From: Zygnema cylindricum
Lineage: Eukaryota; Streptophyta; Zygnematophyceae; Zygnematales; Zygnemataceae
DNA length: 64,000 nt
Direction of reading: 5' to 3'
Assembly (NCBI GenBank): GCA_037447655.1
Contig: JBBHKE010002450.1
Location: forward strand, 1 to 64,000
Below, piece after piece: positions 53,493-64,000 of this stretch; positions within the stretch are counted from its first letter, which is position 1, and every line of letters begins with the position of its first letter. The notes below the pieces were generated by a model. The model searched no databases. It was not told the origin of the DNA and saw nothing but the letters and a program-made list of their open reading frames with translations. A program made the position numbers and the translations under genes.

Positions 53493-55488
53493 GAAGCAAG
53501 TTCATCAAAGATGCAGATCCATCTCCAATTGAGGAGACAAAGGAAGGGGAGGTGGTGTACAAAGGAAAGGAGGAAGAGAGAATCACACCAAGAGCAACCG
53601 GTTCGACATTCATCACCTATTCCGAGGAACGAAGAGAATGATATCCATATCTAGGATTACAACAATATGGCGGCAAAACACTTTATCCTTGGCCATCTTA
53701 CTCAAGGGCTTGCATCTCCTCATTTGAAGGTAGAGAGGGCATCCGATCTTTAGGTGACTCACATAGAGATGCACCGAAGTGGTACGATTCAGCAACAGCA
53801 GTTGGCTCATCACAAAATTAACGCATATGTATATATGGGGGGGGGAAATGTTGGATTTTTGTAATGAGCTCGCAACACTTTTCATGGAGCTAGAGAGTGC
53901 TTGACTAGTTGAAACTGAAAAGATGAAGGTTAACTGCTTGCTCATGAAGTTACCAAATGAGTTTGAGAACATAGTTAACCGTGTGCAGGACTTGCCAGAC
54001 TTAAGGTGGATATGGAATTCAGTGGTAGGGATAATTCTCGTTCGCGAGAACACGATTGAGATGCAAAAGGGAGGAAAGACTGGGCAATCTTTTGCAGCTG
54101 GGACCGATAGGAGGAACAACAACTCTAGGAAACCGGTCTAAAATTATAGAGGCGGGGGGCAGAAAAATGAGACTAGGGAGTTTGGACCAAGGGCTCCTAT
54201 GGGTTTGTGTCATTTTTGTAAGAAACCAGAGCACTATATGGCGGAGTGCACTAAGCTAACCAAACTTTGGTTAAAGGAGGGGCAAATCAGTGGACCTTCA
54301 AGAGGAAAGAAAAAGGCTCTTGTGACTCGGGTACACAAGGAGGAATCTGAGGACGAGGACGGTGAGCTCTTGCTGGATGAGGAGTTGGAGGCAAAGACCA
54401 ATGTCAATATTCCTCGAAAGCAGAAATGTGCTTTTGGAGGTTTGAAAGGTGAAGGAGGTTGGATTGTGGATTTCGGTGCCTCCATGCACATGTGTAAGGA
54501 TAAACACCTATTCACTAAGATGAGAAAGATTCCCACCGTAGAGATAGAGTATGGGGATGGGAGGGTAGTCACTACTACTATGGTAGGATCGATGGATCTG
54601 AAAGTCTTAGTGGAGGGAAAGACATCCATAGTGACATTCTCTGATGTGTTGTTTATTCCAGAGTTAAACAAAAACCTCATCTCAACGTCTGTGTTAGATG
54701 ATAAGGGTTTTGAGACTAGCACTAGGAAGGGAACCTTCACTGCTAACTTTGAGGAGGAAGTTTATTTCACTGCTGAAAAAGGTAGCCAATGGATGTTAGG
54801 CTTATTTTAAGCAATGAAATGAAGAAACTTTACTATGGCGGTGTTTATGATATCATGTTGTGTTAAAAGAAGCTTGGACATGTTCATTTAGATAAGTTGA
54901 TAGAAATGAAAAATATGGGAATAGTGGAAGGAATTCAGTTCGGAGAAAGTGAAAATCTAAGTGATTGTAGTGGATGTGCTCAAGGTAAGGCACACAGGTT
55001 ACCCTTCCCAAAGGAAGCCACTTATCGAGAAAAAGTGTTAGACTTGGTACATACTGATATTTAGGGACCGGTCAAAGTGCCATCACCGAGTGGTAAAAGG
55101 TTTATGATGACAATCACTGACGATTGGTATCGATACTCTAGAGTGTAGTCTGTATACTCTAGAGTGTATTTTTTGAAAAATAAATCAAAGGCTCCACAGG
55201 TTTCTAAGTAATATAAGGCATGAAGTGAGAAGCTCCATGAAACCTCTATTAAGAGATTAAGGAGTGATAATGGGGGGGAGTATACCTCAAATGAGTTTGA
55301 GGATTTTCTAAGAGAAGATAGAGTGCAACACCAAAAGACAATTCTTGAAAATTTTGAGCAGAATGATGTAGCCGAGAGGCTAAATAGAACACTAAGTGAA
55401 AGTGCCAGGAGTTTGCACTCAAATAAGAAGATAGGAAAGTGATTTTGGGCCAAAACTATGAACTGTGCAAATTTTCTCAATAATAGAG
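53493..55488 (+). pseudogene. Copia element F: rest of gag, protease and integrase (decayed)
   Basis: Continues F gag from KFIKDADPSPIEETKEGE. Gag frames at 53923-54141 (VNCLLMKLPNEFENIVNRVQ) and 54199-54810 include the intact zinc knuckle CHFCKKPEHYMAEC and a protease block WIVDFGASMHMC (DSG changed to DFG). The pre-integrase domain (HVHLDKL, SDCSGCAQGKAHRLPFPK) and integrase core (MMTITDDWYRYSRV, RSDNGGEYTSNEFEDF, NDVAERLNRTLSES) follow with several stops, including a repeated 'actctagagtgta' insertion near 55135-55165. It ends at NCANFLNNRV where the LTR of B begins. Confidence 0.85.
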
Positions 55489-56376
55489 TGAAATTTTATG
55501 GTCTCCATTGACCCACCGATGGAGCAGCCTATATAAAGCCTCTAAGATAATATTTTCCCCTTTCACTTTCCCACTGAATAAGCGCCGTCCAGACACAAAA
55601 ATATTTTGACCACCCTCACCCTTGTGAGGACAAGACTCCCTTGAGTCAAACGCAAAAAGAATCACTGAATTTTATCCCCTGAGCAGTAAGTTATGGCTGG
55701 TCAAAGATGACCTTTATAGTTAAAAGCTCTCTTAGAGAGAGGTCCCTAAATATCACTAAGTCTTGGTCTGCCTACTCACGACTACCTACTCCTAAACCCT
55801 AGTCCAATAGGAATAGTATATACTACAAGAAGGTACAATGGGCGATGTACTTATTGTACGACCATTGTACGACAAGGTCTACAAGGTGACACTTGTCAAA
55901 TCGGGAGCCATGGTTCCTCCTCCCATCTTTTCCGATATCAAATAATGTGGCGCCACGTGGCACTGCGTGACGCTATCTCCGTATGCTGCCAAAAGCTCAC
56001 TTCGCGTGGCGGCTATAATGCCGGCCAACCGATCAAAACATATTTTACACGGTTCAAATTCGCGTACATGCATGAATTATTCCTCTTCACTAGTCTGGTG
56101 TTAATTAGCTATCGCGTTAATGTTTATATATCTTTGAAACCCGTCACGTGTATCGTTTCGATAACGCCTTAGTGGATAAGACGTACGACTACATAGTTGT
56201 CCGCAGTTGTTGGTTCAAATCTGGACCAAGGCACCATTTTGGTAAAATATCCTCTACTTCTAAATCTACCACTTTCTTAATATTGCGGCAGCCATGGCGT
56301 GCCTTTGATCCTCACTCTCTCTCTTTAAAGTGGAAATAAATTAGAGAAGTGAACTATTAATTACCTCTTTTCAACA
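55489..56376 (-). repeat. 3' LTR of element B
   Basis: Starts TGTTGAAAAGAGGTAATTAA at 56376 and ends TAAAATTTCA at 55489. It carries a gccacgtggc palindrome (near 55951), the CGTAC pair (55843-55872) and a tRNA-like antisense block (56166-56232). Confidence 0.88.
56166..56232 (+). other. tRNA-like block in the B 3' LTR, antisense to the element
   Basis: Starts gccttagtggataagacg, which resembles a D-arm with A box, and ends ctggaccaaggc after a ggttcaaatc B-box word. The outer stem GCCTT/AAGGC is kept and the length is 67 nt. The middle arms are poor. The 5' LTR copy (about 61433-61500) is more worn. Confidence 0.5.
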
Positions 56377-58021
56377 CTCCCCTTAATTCCTAGTCACTTT
56401 TTAATTTTAATCCTCTGCAAAAAATTAACTTAGGGGAAGGCACTGGTTTTGTCATCATATCTGCAATCTGATCTTTATCAGTTTTATGAACCAGTTTAAT
56501 TATTTTATTTTCTACCTTCTCTCTGACAAAGCTTAGACTAATATCCATATGTTTAGCTTTGAAATGATGTTTCGGATTAGCTGCAACAGAGATAGCAGCT
56601 TGATTATCATAAAAAACATTTTGAGTTCCACACTTCATCAACCCAAGTTCTTGAAGGAGAGATTTAACCCACATTGATTCTTTGGTTGCAGCACATGAAG
56701 CCATGTATTCAATCTCCATAGTGGATTGAGCAACTACTTTTTGTTGCTTGCTACTCTAACAACATGCACCGGATCCAATTTGCTACACATATCCAGTTGT
56801 ACAGCGCATTAAAGGCATATCTCTATAATTGACATCACTCCACGTGGTGATGTCAGTTTGCCCCCCTCCCAAATGCAACCACAATTCCTTTGTCCCACGA
56901 AATACCTCATCACCCTTTTGGCAGCCTTTCAGACTCTCTTTCTTGGTTAATTTAGACTTCTACGAAGGACACCTACAGCTGCGGCTATATCCGGACGGGT
57001 ACAATTCATAAAATAGATTAAACTGCCTACAATATGCCGATATGTGATATTTTCCATAAATTTTCTTTCTATCTCATCCATCTCATCATTAAAAGTCAGT
57101 ATTCCTCTCTCTTCACTCCCCTCAATCACTTTCTTCAAATCTATGGGAGTAGTACATCCATTTAATTTTTCCATCTGAAATTTTTCTAGCATATTACCAA
57201 TTGTTTCTTTTTGTGTGAGTCTTATAATCCTATTCCCTCTATCTCTCTCCATTTGAATTGATAAAATGTACTTCGCTTCATTGAGATCTTTCATATCAAA
57301 ACGGCATCTAAGATCCCGTTTTAGTTTGTTAATCTTATCTAAGGACTTGCTTAAGACCAACAAATCATCCACTTAAATAGCAATAAATATCACCCCATTC
57401 TTATCGTCAAATAAATATATGGAGTGATCTAAACTAATTTCTGATATACCCCAAACCGGTCAGAAATTCGTCCAGTTTTATATTCCATTGTCGAGGGGCT
57501 TGCTTAAGCCCATAGAGTGATTTTATCAATTTGCAAACCTTGCTTTCTTCCCCACTTTCCACAAATCCTTCCGGTTGCCTCATGTAAATTTCTTCTTCCA
57601 ACTCTCCGTGCAAAAAGGCCCTTTTAATATCCATCTGGTGTATTTCCATATCCTCTACTGTGGCTATACTTAAAACAATTCTAACAGAAGGAAATCTGAC
57701 TACTGGTGCAAAGTTTTCTTCGTAGTCTATCCCGTCTTTCTCAGTATACCTGTTTGCAACTAACCTAGCTTTTTACTTTTCAATGGTATTATCCAGGTTT
57801 AATTTAAGTTTAAAAACCCACTTACATCCGATCAGTTTTCTGTCCGGTGGACAATCTACCAACTCCCATGTATTGGCTTCCTTGATGGAGGCCATTTCTT
57901 CAATTTTAGCAGTGATCCACCGGCTACTTTCTGGGGTGTTTATGGCCTCTAAGTATGTCTGAGGTTCATCCGGGCGAGACATCTTTGTGAGTTGGTTATT
58001 TACATCTCTTTCTTGAAGTCG
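56377..58021 (-). pseudogene. Copia element B: polypurine tract, RNase H and reverse transcriptase
   Basis: Polypurine tract AATTAAGGGGAG at 56377-56388. RNase H is at 56719-56390 (MEIEYMASCAATKESMWVKS, NQAAISVAANPKHHFKAKHM, MMTKPVPSPKL). RT is in pieces: 57982-57773 (NTWELVDCPPDRKLIGCKWV), 57649-57434 ([31 protein letters not shown]) and 57372-56947 (MDDLLVLSKSLDKINKLKRD, catalytic Asp pair present; DIAAAVGVL). A stop sits just before the MDD word, and frameshifts lie near 57430 and 57770. Confidence 0.85.
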
Positions 58022-59104
58022 TTAACTACTTCTTCTTCCCCCTTCAAAATCGGACGCCGGTGTGGAAAGTATCCTTGGGTTTCGTTTAGGAATATTTTCA
58101 GCTTCCCTATCTTCCAATTCTGGTGTCTCATCAAGTTCCTCATCGGTTTCCACTTCGTATTGTTGCGTTGCCTCGGATGTTGTCCTTTCCTCCTTCTCCT
58201 TTGGTAGATCTACAAATTTTTCTTTTTCTCCATCTTCCTTCTCTTTAAAGTCAAATTCAGAAAACTGATCCGTTTCAATTGTGATTTTGACTTCCTTATT
58301 ATATTTGAAAGGATCAATGGACTTCTCTTCATTCATCACCACTATGTGTTTTACCAAAATTATATCTCTCTTTTTCAAGTCATACACTCGGTATCCTTTT
58401 GTGCTCTCATCATATCCTACAAGATATCTTGGGTTCCCTCTTCCCTCTAACTTCCATTTAGTCTTATCGGAATAGAAACTGTAGACTTGACTTCCGAGCA
58501 CTCTTAAACTATACACATCAGGCTTTGTTCCTGTCCACCTCTCATACGGAGTTTCCTCCTTATTTGTTGAAGTAAGGACTCTATTTTTGATAAAATTTGC
58601 ATAGATCATAGACTCAACCCAAATTGCAACCCTATCCTCTTATTAGTTAACATACTTCTAGACATATCTCTTAAAGTTCTATTCACTTTTTATGCTACTC
58701 CATTTTGTTTCGGATTATAGGGAATAATTTTCTCATGATGAATTCCTTCTTCTTTAGATATTCTTCAAATTCCCTTGAGGTGTATTCTTTCCCATTATCA
58801 CTTCTTATCTCTTTTATTGAGGTTTCGTGTAGTTTTGCTCTCCATAATTTAAACTCTTTAAAACATCTTAATACCTGTGACTTATGTCTGAGAAAGTATG
58901 CCTTCGTGTATGTAGACCAATCATGTGTGATGGTTAACATCCATCTCTTCCCCCCATGTGAAGCATACCTAGCTTGTGCCCAATCCAATACTTTCTCTCT
59001 CCTAAATGTGGTTGCCTTTGGAAATGTAAGTTTATGAATCTTCCCTTGGGCACATCCACTATAATCATCAAAAGACTCATTATCTTCAAAAGTAATACCC
59101 TCCA
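58022..59104 (-). pseudogene. Copia element B: integrase
   Basis: Frame 59105-58695 has the zinc-site end YSGCAQGKIHKLTFPKATTF, the core TITHDWSTYTKAYFLRHKSQ (first catalytic Asp) and IRSDNGKEYTSREFEEYL (second). Frame 58609-58022 has FIKNRVLTSTNKEETPYERW, GNPRYLVGYDESTKGYRVYD and an acidic, Glu-rich linker that ends FEGGRRSS. The part with the catalytic Glu between them (58695-58610) is frameshifted. Confidence 0.85.
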
Positions 59105-60328
59105 CTATTCTTTTTTTTTCTTTAATCTATCTAGATGCACATGCCCCAACCTTTTGTGCCAAAGCATCTCACTTGCACACGAGTAGAGAACACTATTTTC
59201 ATTACAAAGAACAATTCTGATCATCCATTGACTGCCCTTCTCAGCTATGAAATAAACCTCATTGTCAAAGCTTGCTGTGAAGATTCCTTTCCTAGTTCCT
59301 ATTTCAAACTCCTTTTCATCTAGGACAGCTGTTGAGACTAGGTTCTTGCTAAGCTGTGGAATGTAAAAAACATCCGAGAGTGTAACAATTGAGGCCTTTC
59401 CATCAACTAAAACGTTCAAGTCAACAGTTCCAACAAGACTTGTGGTTTCCACTCTACCATCTCCATACTTTATTTCAACTGTTCGGATCTTTCTCAGTTT
59501 AGTGAACCACCTCTTATTTTTGCACATATTCATTGAGGCCCTTGAGTGTATGATCCACCTATCCTCGAGTGGATCCCTCTTACCTCCGAAAGCACACTTT
59601 TGTCTCCGTGGAATGTCGACATGCTTTTTTGTGGTTTTTGGATTAAGAAGAAGCTCCTCAAGCTCCGCTTCCTGTTCTGTTTCTTCGTCTTTTTCCTCAC
59701 CATGAACTTCAGTCAAGAAATCTTTTTTCTTTCCTCCATCCTTTGAGGTTCTTTGTCCATCTTTCAGTCGAAGATCTGCAAGTTTGACACAATCTGCCAT
59801 ATAGTGTCCCGGTTTCTTGTTGAAGTGACATAATCCTCTTCTAGAAGTTCCTCTCCTGTGTCTATCAAATCTGCCACCTCCTTGTCCTCTTCCACCAAAG
59901 TTTTGATAGGGATCTTTCCCTCTCTCCTCATCATGTTTCTGCCAATCAGCTCCGGCAGAGAATGCTTGAACACTTGGACTCCCTCTCCTAAGCTTTATGG
60001 TGCTTTCTTTCACTAAAATCATTCCCACTGTGTCATCCCAATTCCAATTGCTATCTCTTATGTCATGCAATCGGTTAATGATATTTTTATACTCTTCAGG
60101 TAGTTTCATCATTAATATGTTCACTCTTTGTCTCTTAGACCATGAGTTACCTACACTCTCTAACGCTCCAAATAATGCTCTTATATCATTGCAATAATTA
60201 TTCATACTTCCTCCTATATAAGTATAAGCTGCAATCTTATTTTCGGCCAACTGTTGTTGCTGCAATGATCTTCTCTTATATTTGTTAACTAGTGATATCC
60301 AAATCTGAGATGAAGATTTGACATGCAT
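59105..60328 (-). pseudogene. Copia element B: gag, protease and pre-integrase start (407 codons)
   Basis: Long open frame. It contains the gag body (ILMMKLPEEYKNIINRLHDI), a Gly/Arg-rich linker and a zinc knuckle CHFNKKPGHYMADC whose second Cys is Asn. Then come IPRRQKCAFGG and a protease site WIIHSRASMNMC in which the catalytic Asp-Ser-Gly has become His-Ser-Arg. The frame ends in MLWHKRLGHVHLDRL followed by a Lys run at a homopolymer frameshift. Open over 1.2 kb, but both the zinc knuckle and protease are visibly damaged. Confidence 0.85.
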
Positions 60329-60738
60329 AAGAGGAATGACAATGCCCTTTGCTACACTTTTAAGGATTAAGAGCTTAGCAAACTTGTCTTTAAAGTTCCA
60401 CTTTTCATACTCTGCTCTTTCAGTCTGAACCCTTGTCGTCGTTTTCGTGGTGCTGCTACCGGTATCGCCTTCGGCAATGGTGTCACTTGAGTTGCAACTC
60501 CTCCCTTTTCTCCTTATATGATAATCTCCTCTCCTTCCTCATCTTCATCCTCGGTGATGGTGGCAGCTGTTCTACCAATTGTAGAGGCGGAGGTGCCAGA
60601 AAAATGTGTCCCTCCAAACCCAGGTGGAGGTGGGCATCGAATTTGTCCTGACACTATGCCCCATAGATGCTTCTCAAATAGTTCTCCCTCCATCATCATT
60701 TCCCAATACAAAAAGTCTGACCCATCAAATATGGGCAC
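60329..60738 (-). pseudogene. Copia element B: gag N-terminal part
   Basis: The frame starts MPIFDGSDFLYWEMMMEGEL and continues KHLWGIVSGQIRCPPPPGF. It then runs through an acidic segment (EDEDEEGEE) and hits stops before the 407-codon frame. The start ATG at 60738 lies about 8 bp from the primer site. Confidence 0.8.
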
Positions 60739-60745
60739 CTAAGAG

Positions 60746-60760
60746 GGTGGGCCCATAACC
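60746..60760 (-). other. Primer-binding site of element B
   Basis: GGTTATGGGCCCACC directly next to the 5' LTR end. All 15 bases are complementary to the anticodon arm of plant initiator tRNA-Met (GGTGGGCCCATAACC). The same type of site, using a 5' half-tRNA, is known from Drosophila copia. Confidence 0.85.
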
Positions 60761-61647
60761 TGAAATTCCGTGGTCTCCATTGACCCACAGAATGAGCAGC
60801 CTATGTAAAGCCTCTAGGATAATATTAGCCCCTTCCACTTTCTCACTGAATCATTTCCGCCCAGGCACACAGATATTCTAACCACCATCACCCGTGTGAG
60901 GACAAGACTCCCTTGAGTCAAACGCAAAAAAAATCACTGAATTTGCTCCCCTGAGCAGTAAGTTATGGCTGGTCAAAGATAACCTTTATAGTTACAAGCT
61001 CTCTTAGAGAGAGGTACCTAAATCTCACTAAGTCTTGGTCTGCATACTCACGACTACCTACTACTAAACCCTAGTCTAATAGGAACACTATATAGTAAAA
61101 GAAGGTACAATAGGAGATGTACTTATTGTACGGCCATTGTACGACATGGTCTACATGGTGACACATGTCAAATCGGGAGCCATGGTTCATCCTCCCATCT
61201 TCTCCGGTATCAAATAATGTGGCGCCACGTGGCACCGCATGACGCTATCTCCAAATGACGCCAAAATCTCACTTCGCGTGGAGGCTACAACGCCGGCCGT
61301 CCGATCAAAACATATTTTACACGGTTCAGATTTGCGTACATGCATGAATTGCTCTTTTTGGTTAGTCTGCTGTTAATTAGTTGTCGCGTTAATGTTTATA
61401 TATCTTTGAAACCCGTCACGTGTATCGTTTTGATAACACCTTAGTGTTTAAAACGTACGACTATATAAAGGTCCACAGACCCAGGTTCAAATTGGACCTA
61501 GACACTATTTTTGTAAAATATCCTCTACTTCTAACTTTGCCACTTTCTAAATATCGCGGTAACCATGGCGTGCCTTTGATCCTTACTCTCTCTTTTTAAA
61601 GTGGAAATAAATTAGAGAAGTGAAATATTAATTACCTCTTTTTAACA
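60761..61647 (-). repeat. 5' LTR of element B
   Basis: Starts TGTTAAAAAGAGGTAATTAA at 61647 and ends GAATTTCA at 60761, directly before the primer site. It carries gccacgtggc (near 61224), the CGTAC pair (61116-61145) and a worn tRNA-like block. Confidence 0.88.
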
Positions 61648-62560
61648 CTCACCAAACATAGGGGTCACCCACATCAATTTGTTTACAGCAGAGCAAGAAG
61701 CCATATACTTAGCCTCCATGGTGGACAGAGCAATAACTTTCTGAGTTAGTTTGATTATCTTTCTATCTCTATCCCTCTCTACCTAAATTCCTAAGATATA
61801 TCTTGCCTCTTCCATATCTTGCATCTCAAATCTGCCTTTTAGGTTCGTATTCAATTTATTAGTTTTATCTATGGATTTACTTAAGACAAACAAGTCATCG
61901 ATATAAATTGCAATAAAAATAGTACATTGTCCATCTTCAAACATGTATATTCAATGATCTGAGCTGATCTGTATATATCATAATATAGTAAAAAACTCAT
62001 CAAGCTTCTTGTTCCACTGTTGAGGCGCCTGTTTCAGGCCATAGAGAGATTTAATCAGCCAACGTACCTTGCTCTCCTCTCGTTGTTCAACAAATCTTTC
62101 GGGTTGTCGCATGAAGATCTCAAATTCCTGCTCTCCATGCAAGAAGGTTGTTTTGATATCCATTTGGTGCACTTCGATTTCTTCTACATTTGCCAAATTG
62201 AGAATGATACACACGGAGGGAATATCTGACGACCAGAGCAAAGGTTTCCTCGTAGCCGATTCCCTCTTTCTGAGTAAATCGTTTAACCACTAACTAGGTT
62301 TTGTAACGCTCAATGGTGTTATCTGGGTTCAGTTTTAACTTAAAAACCCACTTACACCCTATCGGCTTTTGGTTTGGTGCACATCCACCGACTCCGAAGT
62401 ATCGGCCGCCATGATTGAGGTCATTTGTTCATGATGGCTATTTTCAATCGGTTTTTCTCTGGAGAGCTCATCGCCTCTTTGTAAGTCTGTGTTTTATCCG
62501 GGTGGGATAGTCTTGTTACCTTGTTGTTGACTTATTTTTCCTACACCCTTTTGCTGCTTC
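61648..62560 (-). pseudogene. Copia element E: RNase H fragment joined to reverse transcriptase
   Basis: RNase H word KVIALSTMEAKYMASCSAV is joined directly to the RT word RKIIKLTQ at about 61740, skipping roughly 130 residues that separate them in element C. RT frame 62241-61978 has VHQMDIKTTFLHGEQEFEIF and [20 protein letters not shown]; the IYIDD catalytic word is near 61900. Several stops. The left end coincides with the LTR of B. Confidence 0.82.
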
Positions 62561-63650
62561 TCCTTCATCCTTCAAAATATGTTGCTGGTATTGATGGCTC
62601 TTGTGGATTCATTCTATGAGTTTCATCTTCTCCTCTCTCGCTTGGTTCCGGTTCAATTTCCCCCACGTCTTCCGCTTCTCGCTGAGTTGTCACTTGAGGT
62701 TCCACTGTTCGTTCGTTTCCGGTCTGATTTGTACCTGCAAGATCATCATCTTCCCAGAAACCTGGATAGCTAGAAAGATCAAAGTCATCAGAATTTTTTG
62801 AATCAAATTCGATTTTACCGAATTTGTATGCTTAAAGAGATCTATAGACTTCCCTTCATCCATAACCACTAGATGCTTCACTAGAAGTATATCCTCTCTA
62901 TTGAGATCATAAACTCTATATCTTTTTACATATTCATCATATCCTAGTAGATAACATGGTTTTTCTTTTGGATCTATCTTCCAATTTGACCGATCTGTGT
63001 TAAAATTGAACACTTGACCACCAAAAATCTTTAAGTGTGAAACATTTGGTTTTCGACCGGTCCATCTTTCATAAGGTGTTTGGCCTTTTACTGCCGAAGT
63101 AAGAACTTTATTCTTGAGATAATTTGCACAATTCATTGCTTCCGCCCAGAATATCTTTCCTATATTCTTATCTGACAACATTCTCTTAACACTATCACTT
63201 AGTGTCCTATTTAGCCTCTAGGCTTTCCATTCTGCTCAGGATTTTCAAGAAATGTCTTTAGATGTTGCACTTCATCTTCTCTCAGAAAATCCTCGAAATG
63301 ATTGGAGGTATACTCTCCCCCATTTTCCCCTCTTAGTCTCTTAATAAAGTTTTCATGGAGTTTCTCACTCCATGTTTTATATTATTTGAAAGTTTGTGGG
63401 GCTTCTGATTTATTTTTGAGAAAGTATACTCCAGAATACCGAGACCAATCGTCTATGATTGCATCATAAACCTCTTACCCCTAGGTGAAGGTACTTTTGC
63501 TGGTCCCCAAATATCAGTGTGTACGAAGTCTTAAACTTTTTCTCTTTATAAGTGGCTACCTTTAGGAAGGGTAACCTGTGCACCTTACCTTGAGCACAAC
63601 CACTAGATTCACTTAGCTTTTCAATTTCTCCAAATTGAATTCCTTCCACT
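62561..63650 (-). pseudogene. Copia element E: integrase
   Basis: Frame 63181-62690 has MLSDKNIGKIFWAEAMNCAN, TPYERWTGRKPNVSHLKIFG and KPCYLLGYDEYVKRYRVYD. The core (63540-63190) has stops and frameshifts around the GGEYT and ERLN-like words. Frame 63649-63464 has SSGCAQGKVHRLPFLKVATY. Confidence 0.82.
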
Positions 63651-64000
63651 ATTCCTAACTTTTTTCATTTTTTTCAACTTATCTAAATGCACATGTCCAA
63701 GCCTCTTATGCCACAACATAATATCATGAACACCAACATTATAAAGTTTCTTATTTTCAATTCTTAAAATCAGCCTAATCATCCTTTGGCTACCCTTTTC
63801 AGTAGTGAAATATACTTCGTCCTCAAAACTAAAAGTGAAGGTTCCATTTGTGGTGTTGGTCTCAAAACCTTTTTCATCCGACACAAACGTTGAGATGAGG
63901 TTTTTGTTTAACTGAGGATAAACAACACAGCTGAGATGTAACTATAGATATTTTTCCCTCCACTAAGACTTTCAGATCTAGTAATCCTATCAAAGTAATA
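63621..64000 (-). pseudogene. Copia element E: pre-integrase domain and protease C-terminal part, cut by window end
   Basis: The frame has MSDEKGFETNTTNGTFTFSF, EDEVYFTTEKGSQRMIRLIL and IMLWHKRLGHVHLDKLKKMK (HH half of the zinc site). Upstream 63900-64000 continues the protease in a broken frame. The rest of gag and the 5' LTR lie beyond the window. Confidence 0.82.

Larger units (their letters stand above)
55489..61647 (-). mobile_element. Copia element B, both LTRs present, no target duplication
   Basis: LTRs 60761-61647 (5') and 55489-56376 (3') are nearly equal in length and only roughly 90% identical by eye, so the element is old or chimeric. Primer site, polypurine tract and all gene regions are recognisable. 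The 5-bp flanks differ (ctcac on the right, tagag on the left). The left flank is element F integrase (plus) and the right flank is element E RNase H (minus). Confidence 0.88.

Noticed and set aside
36282-64000. Retrovirus-like element with an envelope gene or gypsy order
   Set aside because: Integrase precedes reverse transcriptase in all copies (Ty1/copia order) and no extra frame lies between RNase H and the 3' LTR.

Overview
The window looks like nuclear DNA of a streptophyte plant (land plant or close algal relative); I cannot name the species. Three observations support this. It holds one spliced, 11-exon glycolate oxidase gene ending in a peroxisomal targeting tripeptide. It holds a dense nest of plant-type Ty1/copia retrotransposons. 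Its noncoding DNA is AT-rich and full of small inverted-repeat DNA transposons. I see no bacterial-style operons, CRISPR arrays or rRNA.

Layout. 1-5570: no gene; simple-sequence tracts, short tandem repeats and a transposon fragment. 5571-12075 (minus): the only host gene I can support, a complete glycolate oxidase gene of 370 codons; all exon joints were placed by hand with GT-AG borders and keep the frame. 12076-36281: no host gene; a repeat field of TA-flanked MITEs, hAT-like elements with an 8-bp target duplication, PIF/Harbinger-like elements with TTA/TAA duplications, several foldback elements nested in one another, a ~6.9-kb long inverted repeat (about 26150-33000) and a 1.7-kb heptamer array (about 23820-25556).

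36282-64000: a stack of at least five copia elements (called A, F, C, G, B, plus E at the right edge) and two solo LTRs. Target-site duplications give the order. A (minus) is the base. Two solo LTRs and F (plus) lie in A. C (minus) lies in F with duplication gaagc. G (plus), a short internally deleted derivative, lies in C with duplication gttac. B (minus) has both LTRs but no matching duplication and sits between F and E, which looks like a recombination product. Gene order where visible is gag, protease, integrase, reverse transcriptase, RNase H, as in Ty1/copia. All copies carry stops or frameshifts; C keeps the best reverse transcriptase and G has the most similar LTRs.

The elements share an unusual set of features: a primer-binding site that matches the anticodon arm of initiator tRNA-Met (copia-type half-tRNA priming), a tRNA-like block in antisense inside the LTRs, a conserved pair of CGTAC motifs and an ACGTGGC (G-box) motif. 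I found no convincing novel host system. The most unusual objects are G, the LTR tRNA-like blocks and the long nested inverted repeats.
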